64,000 nt of DNA from Lysinibacillus pinottii (GTDB lineage: Bacteria; Bacillota; Bacilli; Bacillales_A; Planococcaceae), in contig NZ_JANTOO010000009.1 in assembly GCF_024753545.1 (NCBI RefSeq), forward strand, positions 124,001 to 188,000, given 5' to 3'. The notes beneath the pieces were generated by a model, which was not told where the DNA came from, did not search any database, and was given only the letters and a program-made list of their open reading frames with translations. This document shows, piece by piece, positions 60,932 through 64,000 of this stretch. The first letter of the stretch is position 1, and each line of letters opens with the position of its first letter. The translations under genes were made by a program, and so were the position numbers.

Positions 60932-61558
60932 ATGCCTCAACTAGATATTTTATTAATTTGTCAATTAGGCATGGGTCTTTTCTGGATCATTACATATATT
61001 TTAGTTATTTATAAAGGATGGAAGGATAAAAAATACGGTATGCCTATGGTTGCTATTTGTGCCAATATTGCATGGGAATTTATCTTTACATTTCTTTACC
61101 CACAAAATGACCTTCAACGATTGATTACGCTCACATGGCTCGTTTTAGATGTCGTGATACTGATGCAATTTTTACGATTTGCGCCACCCGAATATCGAAG
61201 AATTCTCTCTAAAAAATTATTGTATGCCTCTTTTTTAGTCACTTTAATGTTCAGCATGTTGATGATTTTTGGGATTATTCATCAATTTCAGGATTATGAA
61301 GGGAAGTATGCAGCATTTTTGCAAAATCTCATGATGTCTGGGTTATTTATCGGATTATTATTACGAAGAGGGAATTTAGATGGTCAATCTATGGGCATTG
61401 CAGTCTGTAAGATGATTGGAACTTTGTTTGCTGCGATTGGCTTTTATCTCTATTTCCGTACACCGTTCATGACCATTATTTCTATGGCTACTCTTTTTTA
61501 TGACTGTCTCTATATTTTACTAATTTACAAAATGAAGAGGAAATTATCGACGAAGTAG
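60932..61558 (+). CDS. Seven-helix membrane protein resembling Pyr4-type terpene cyclases
   Basis: A 208-aa integral membrane protein with about seven transmembrane helices and short loops. The segment ANIAWEFIFTFLYP near residues 44-57, with Glu49, and the C-terminal FYDCLYILL with Asp191, resemble the two acidic positions of Pyr4/PaxB-type transmembrane terpene cyclases, which also have seven helices and similar size. This is a recollection of motifs, not a database match, so enzymatic function is unproven. The start is ATG at 60932, 8 nt after AAGGAGAG. No prenyltransferase or terpenoid gene is near. Confidence 0.6.
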   Translation: MPQLDILLICQLGMGLFWIITYILVIYKGWKDKKYGMPMVAICANIAWEFIFTFLYPQNDLQRLITLTWLVLDVVILMQFLRFAPPEYRRILSKKLLYASFLVTLMFSMLMIFGIIHQFQDYEGKYAAFLQNLMMSGLFIGLLLRRGNLDGQSMGIAVCKMIGTLFAAIGFYLYFRTPFMTIISMATLFYDCLYILLIYKMKRKLSTK

Positions 61559-61789
61559 TGATTATTAGGTAACTATTGGTGGTTTATATAATTGGTAATA
61601 TTTGTTGATTACAATGATATTGCAACTTGATGACAAGGTGCATCTTCATAAAGGTTGTTAAAAAGGGATTCGTCAAATTTTGTAGTTCATCTGTCATGTA
61701 TTTGTAAAAATCCTTCCAAATATTTTGTGATGATTATTGCTCTGAAACTATTTACGATATTAGAAGAGCAAACAGGAAGGATGATAGAC

Positions 61790-62398
61790 ATGTTGAAAAA
61801 AATAAAAAAAGCAGCACTTGCTTCAGTTATTGCAGCTTCATTATTACTACCAGTGGGGGCAATGGCGGCTGAATCCTATACAGTCTCATCTGGTGACACT
61901 CTTTGGAAAATCGCTTTGAAAACGGAAACAGGAGTACAAGAATTAATTGATGCAAACCCACAACTTGCCAATCCAAATCAAATTTATCCTGGTCAAAAAA
62001 TAATGGTCCCTGTAAAGGAACAAGCAAGCGTTGAACAAGAGGTCGTTAAACGGGTTAATGCGGAACGTGCGAAAGCAGGTCTTTCGGCATTACAAGACGA
62101 TTGGGAGTTATCAAGAGTAGCTAAATACAAGTCGCAGGATATGCATGATAAAAATTATTTTGACCATACAAGCCCAACGTATGGTACGCCATTTACGATG
62201 ATGAAAAACTTCGGTATTTCTTATCAATCAGCTGGTGAAAATATCGCCAAGGGTCAACGCTCGGCACAGGAAGTCGTTACAGCATGGATGAACAGTGAAG
62301 GTCACCGTGCTAATATTCTCAGCAAAAACTATACACATATCGGTATAGGGTATGTAGCGGATGGCAACTACTGGACGCAAATGTTTATACAAAAATAA
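61790..62398 (+). CDS. Secreted LysM-CAP (SCP/PR1) domain protein, YkwD-like
   Basis: A 202-aa exported protein: signal peptide residues 1-26 (cleavage after AMA), one LysM peptidoglycan-binding domain at about 28-74 (YTVSSGDTLWKIAL, then YPGQKIMVP), and a CAP domain at about 83-200 with the conserved DHTSPTYGTPF, SAGENIAKGQ and WMNSEGHRANIL segments. It probably sits in the cell wall or spore cortex/coat; CAP proteins of this kind (YkwD) influence germination in spore formers. The start is ATG at 61790 (GGAAGG upstream); the longer frame upstream is not a plausible N-terminus. Confidence 0.9.
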   Translation: MLKKIKKAALASVIAASLLLPVGAMAAESYTVSSGDTLWKIALKTETGVQELIDANPQLANPNQIYPGQKIMVPVKEQASVEQEVVKRVNAERAKAGLSALQDDWELSRVAKYKSQDMHDKNYFDHTSPTYGTPFTMMKNFGISYQSAGENIAKGQRSAQEVVTAWMNSEGHRANILSKNYTHIGIGYVADGNYWTQMFIQK

Positions 62399-62893
62399 AT
62401 TTATTTACTATGTAAAAATAACACATAATTCACATTTGGAAATAAACTAGCTATGTGCAGTGTATCCGTAGTTTGTACTGTATATTGGTCTATCAAGTTG
62501 TACGTTTTTAAAAAAGAAGTATATAAAAGGAAGTATGTTGAGATAAGAGGTCCCTAACAATAATGCTACAATAAATCGTTACTGCTTCCTTTTTTATTGT
62601 TATGTAAAGTCAAAATGTATGAACATGTACAAAGCTTTGGCCTATAGTGGTATTTGAATGTTAAATTCCCCCTTTTACCTTCTGCACAAGGTAGAGGGGG
62701 GATTTGTATGGTTTGATATTTTGGAAAAAATGATCATTCTGTATAAATATAAAAAGGTTGTCAGAGAACTGATTTAAAGCTTTATTCAAGTAGCCATAGT
62801 TTGAAAAATATTGTGCTCCAACTAAATAAAAATCTAACAATAGACTATTGTACTTGATTTACTGTGTTGCCATGCCAGCTATAACAGATTAAT
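62399..62893. other. Intergenic region of about 495 nt with two hairpins
   Basis: No convincing ORF. AAAAGGAAG at 62525-62533 pairs with CTTCCTTTT at about 62585-62593 across a 50-nt loop and is followed by a T-run, so it may be a weak terminator. AAATTCCCCC and GGGGGGATTT with an inner ACCTT/AAGGT pair form a strong hairpin at 62663-62706 without a T-run on the plus strand. Confidence 0.5.
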
Positions 62894-63874
62894 TTATTTT
62901 TCTCTAGTGACCAATATATTGAAAACCACTGGCAAATCGGTATATCTTCTTCTTAACGTAGTTTCTTCATAAGTTCTATAAGAGAAACCAGAACTATCAT
63001 GGGAAACAATGTCTACGCCAGTCCCAGTCACTGGTTCATTTGTATTTCCGAAGCCTGGGTGACAATGGCAGCAACCAGATTGAGAGGCTTCCACTTCAAA
63101 TACTCTAATATTGCTACCGCTATATGGGTCGGTAAAGACGAAAGTGACATTCAGTTCAGGTTTAAACTCCACAATAAATAATCCTGGATAGCATGGATCT
63201 TTTCGTACAGTAAAGGCATACTCATTACTGTTTTGTAACTTGGTTCCAAATTGAATATTTCCTTCTCTATCGATCAATCCCGAAATAGTGTCAGCTACTT
63301 TTTCACCAAAGGACCTTTCCTGAAAAAAAATAGTTCCGTTCATGGGTTCTTCAATAATCTGGATTACAGGTGGTTTGCCTGCTGAATCCACAGCCCCAAA
63401 TGGTTGATTAAACGTAATTGTATAGTAGCCAGTCCCTTTGCGGTGAGATACTCTGAATCCTTCTCCTGAATAGATTGTTCCATCCGCTCTGATGACCCCA
63501 GTAATCGTTCTTGGTTTTGGAATTATTGTTGGAAAATCAAGTCCAAACACACTGAAAGAAACAGCTTGATCGACTGGATTATCCCCCTGGGTTACAGTGT
63601 AAACTAACGTCGATTCATTAAACACCCTGATATTTACCCTTATTTGCTCACACTGGGCTTGACAGCATACATAGCAAGAACTGCAACAGCTTTTACATTG
63701 GTTACAGGACTTTTCATGGCATGGAGCAACTTTGTTACAACCTGCATTTTTACAACTACAATGGCGTTGACCTTCATCTCTACGCCTGCATGGACATTGA
63801 TTCTCTTCCTTTCTTCTACAATTACATTGACAACCTTTCATTTGTCCAAAATGATTCTCTTCAAACTGACTCAT
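62894..63874 (-). CDS. Cysteine-rich probable spore-surface protein
   Basis: A 326-aa protein with no signal peptide. The N-terminal 76 residues hold 17 cysteines, many as CxC, CC and CxxC (CQCNC, CPC, CSC, CKSCC), mixed with Arg, Lys and Gln. Residues 77-260 are beta-rich with two similar units (GVIRADGTIYSGEGFRVS, then GTGYYTITFNQPF; and LIDREGNIQFGT, then GLFIVEFKPEL). A second small Cys/His patch GCCHCHPGF follows near 268. The pattern suggests a disulphide- or metal-crosslinked coat or exosporium protein, but I do not recognise a named family. ATG with GAGGAG. Confidence 0.7.
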   Translation of the reverse strand: MSQFEENHFGQMKGCQCNCRRKEENQCPCRRRDEGQRHCSCKNAGCNKVAPCHEKSCNQCKSCCSSCYVCCQAQCEQIRVNIRVFNESTLVYTVTQGDNPVDQAVSFSVFGLDFPTIIPKPRTITGVIRADGTIYSGEGFRVSHRKGTGYYTITFNQPFGAVDSAGKPPVIQIIEEPMNGTIFFQERSFGEKVADTISGLIDREGNIQFGTKLQNSNEYAFTVRKDPCYPGLFIVEFKPELNVTFVFTDPYSGSNIRVFEVEASQSGCCHCHPGFGNTNEPVTGTGVDIVSHDSSGFSYRTYEETTLRRRYTDLPVVFNILVTREK

Positions 63875-63933
63875 TTACGAACTCCTCACATTAATTGAAT
63901 TTCCCTTGAGATTTTACACAAGAGATACTCACA

Positions 63934-63940
63934 TAGTATG
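63934..63940 (-). promoter_or_regulatory. Possible sporulation-type -10 element
   Basis: CATACTA on the minus strand, about 60 nt upstream of the cysteine-rich gene, matches the sigma-G -10 consensus and partly the sigma-K one (CATAnnnTA). No clear -35 partner is seen. Confidence 0.25.
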
Positions 63941-64000
63941 CAAGTTTAGTAGATAAGGATTGTGCATTAACATAGATTACATGCTTCCGACACCTTGGGG

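Noticed and set aside
1..64000. CRISPR arrays, tRNA or rRNA genes, IS elements, prophage modules
   Set aside because: I found no regularly spaced repeats, no cloverleaf or rRNA sequence and no transposase or phage-like protein in the window.

Overview
The window is a 64 kb, AT-rich chromosomal segment of a spore-forming Bacillales bacterium, most likely Lysinibacillus or a close relative. The genus is an inference from protein flavour and gene order. The support is: a core with the gene order of the Bacillus subtilis aro-qcr-dapB-pan-dinG region, a GerA-type germinant receptor operon, an S-layer-homology surface enzyme, bacillithiol synthesis and strong AGGAGG-type ribosome binding sites. I see no rRNA, tRNA, CRISPR array, prophage or intact insertion sequence.

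Layout. 0-3 kb: an acyl-CoA ligase, a small membrane/coiled-coil protein and cheR. 3-9.5 kb: chorismate, tyrosine and phenylalanine synthesis (aroC-aroB-aroH-hisC-tyrA-aroA). The trp genes that sit between aroH and hisC in B. subtilis are absent here. 9.5-14.2 kb: ypiA, ypiB, ypiF and the menaquinol:cytochrome c reductase genes qcrABC. 14.3-21.8 kb: ypjA, a YugP-type membrane protease, ypjC on the minus strand, then ypjD-dapB-mgsA-bshA-cca-birA (bshB1 is missing from its usual place). 21.8-23.6 kb: a minus-strand padR-HAAS-DUF4097 operon. 23.7-26.2 kb: panBCD behind a long structured leader. 26.3-31.5 kb: an SLH-domain 5'-nucleotidase placed between panD and dinG, then dinG.

31.5-41.2 kb is the accessory part: a TetR regulator divergent from a CocE/NonD hydrolase and MFS transporter, a 7TMR-DISM diguanylate cyclase, a heavily broken isocitrate lyase/PEP mutase-family pseudogene, and an alkylation-repair cluster. 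In that cluster adaA carries a nonsense codon, alkA is frameshifted at an A-run, and ogt is intact.

41.3-53 kb encodes what looks like a complete reductive pyrimidine catabolic pathway. PreT/PreA reduce uracil or thymine, a dihydropyrimidinase opens the ring, an M20-family amidohydrolase releases beta-alanine, a class III aminotransferase makes malonate semialdehyde, and an MmsA-type CoA-acylating dehydrogenase makes acetyl-CoA. An NCS1 permease and a PucR regulator complete the set. 53-60 kb holds two amino acid permeases and gerA-gerB-gerC. 60-64 kb holds a YfiH-type protein, a seven-helix protein resembling transmembrane (Pyr4-type) terpene cyclases, a LysM-CAP secreted protein and a cysteine-rich probable spore-surface protein.

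The items I would look at first are the tandem-unit panB leader with two terminators, the Pyr4-like membrane protein, the decaying Ada/AlkA cluster with its A-run frameshift, the palindromes in the three regulator-controlled intergenic regions, and the cysteine-rich protein at the right edge.
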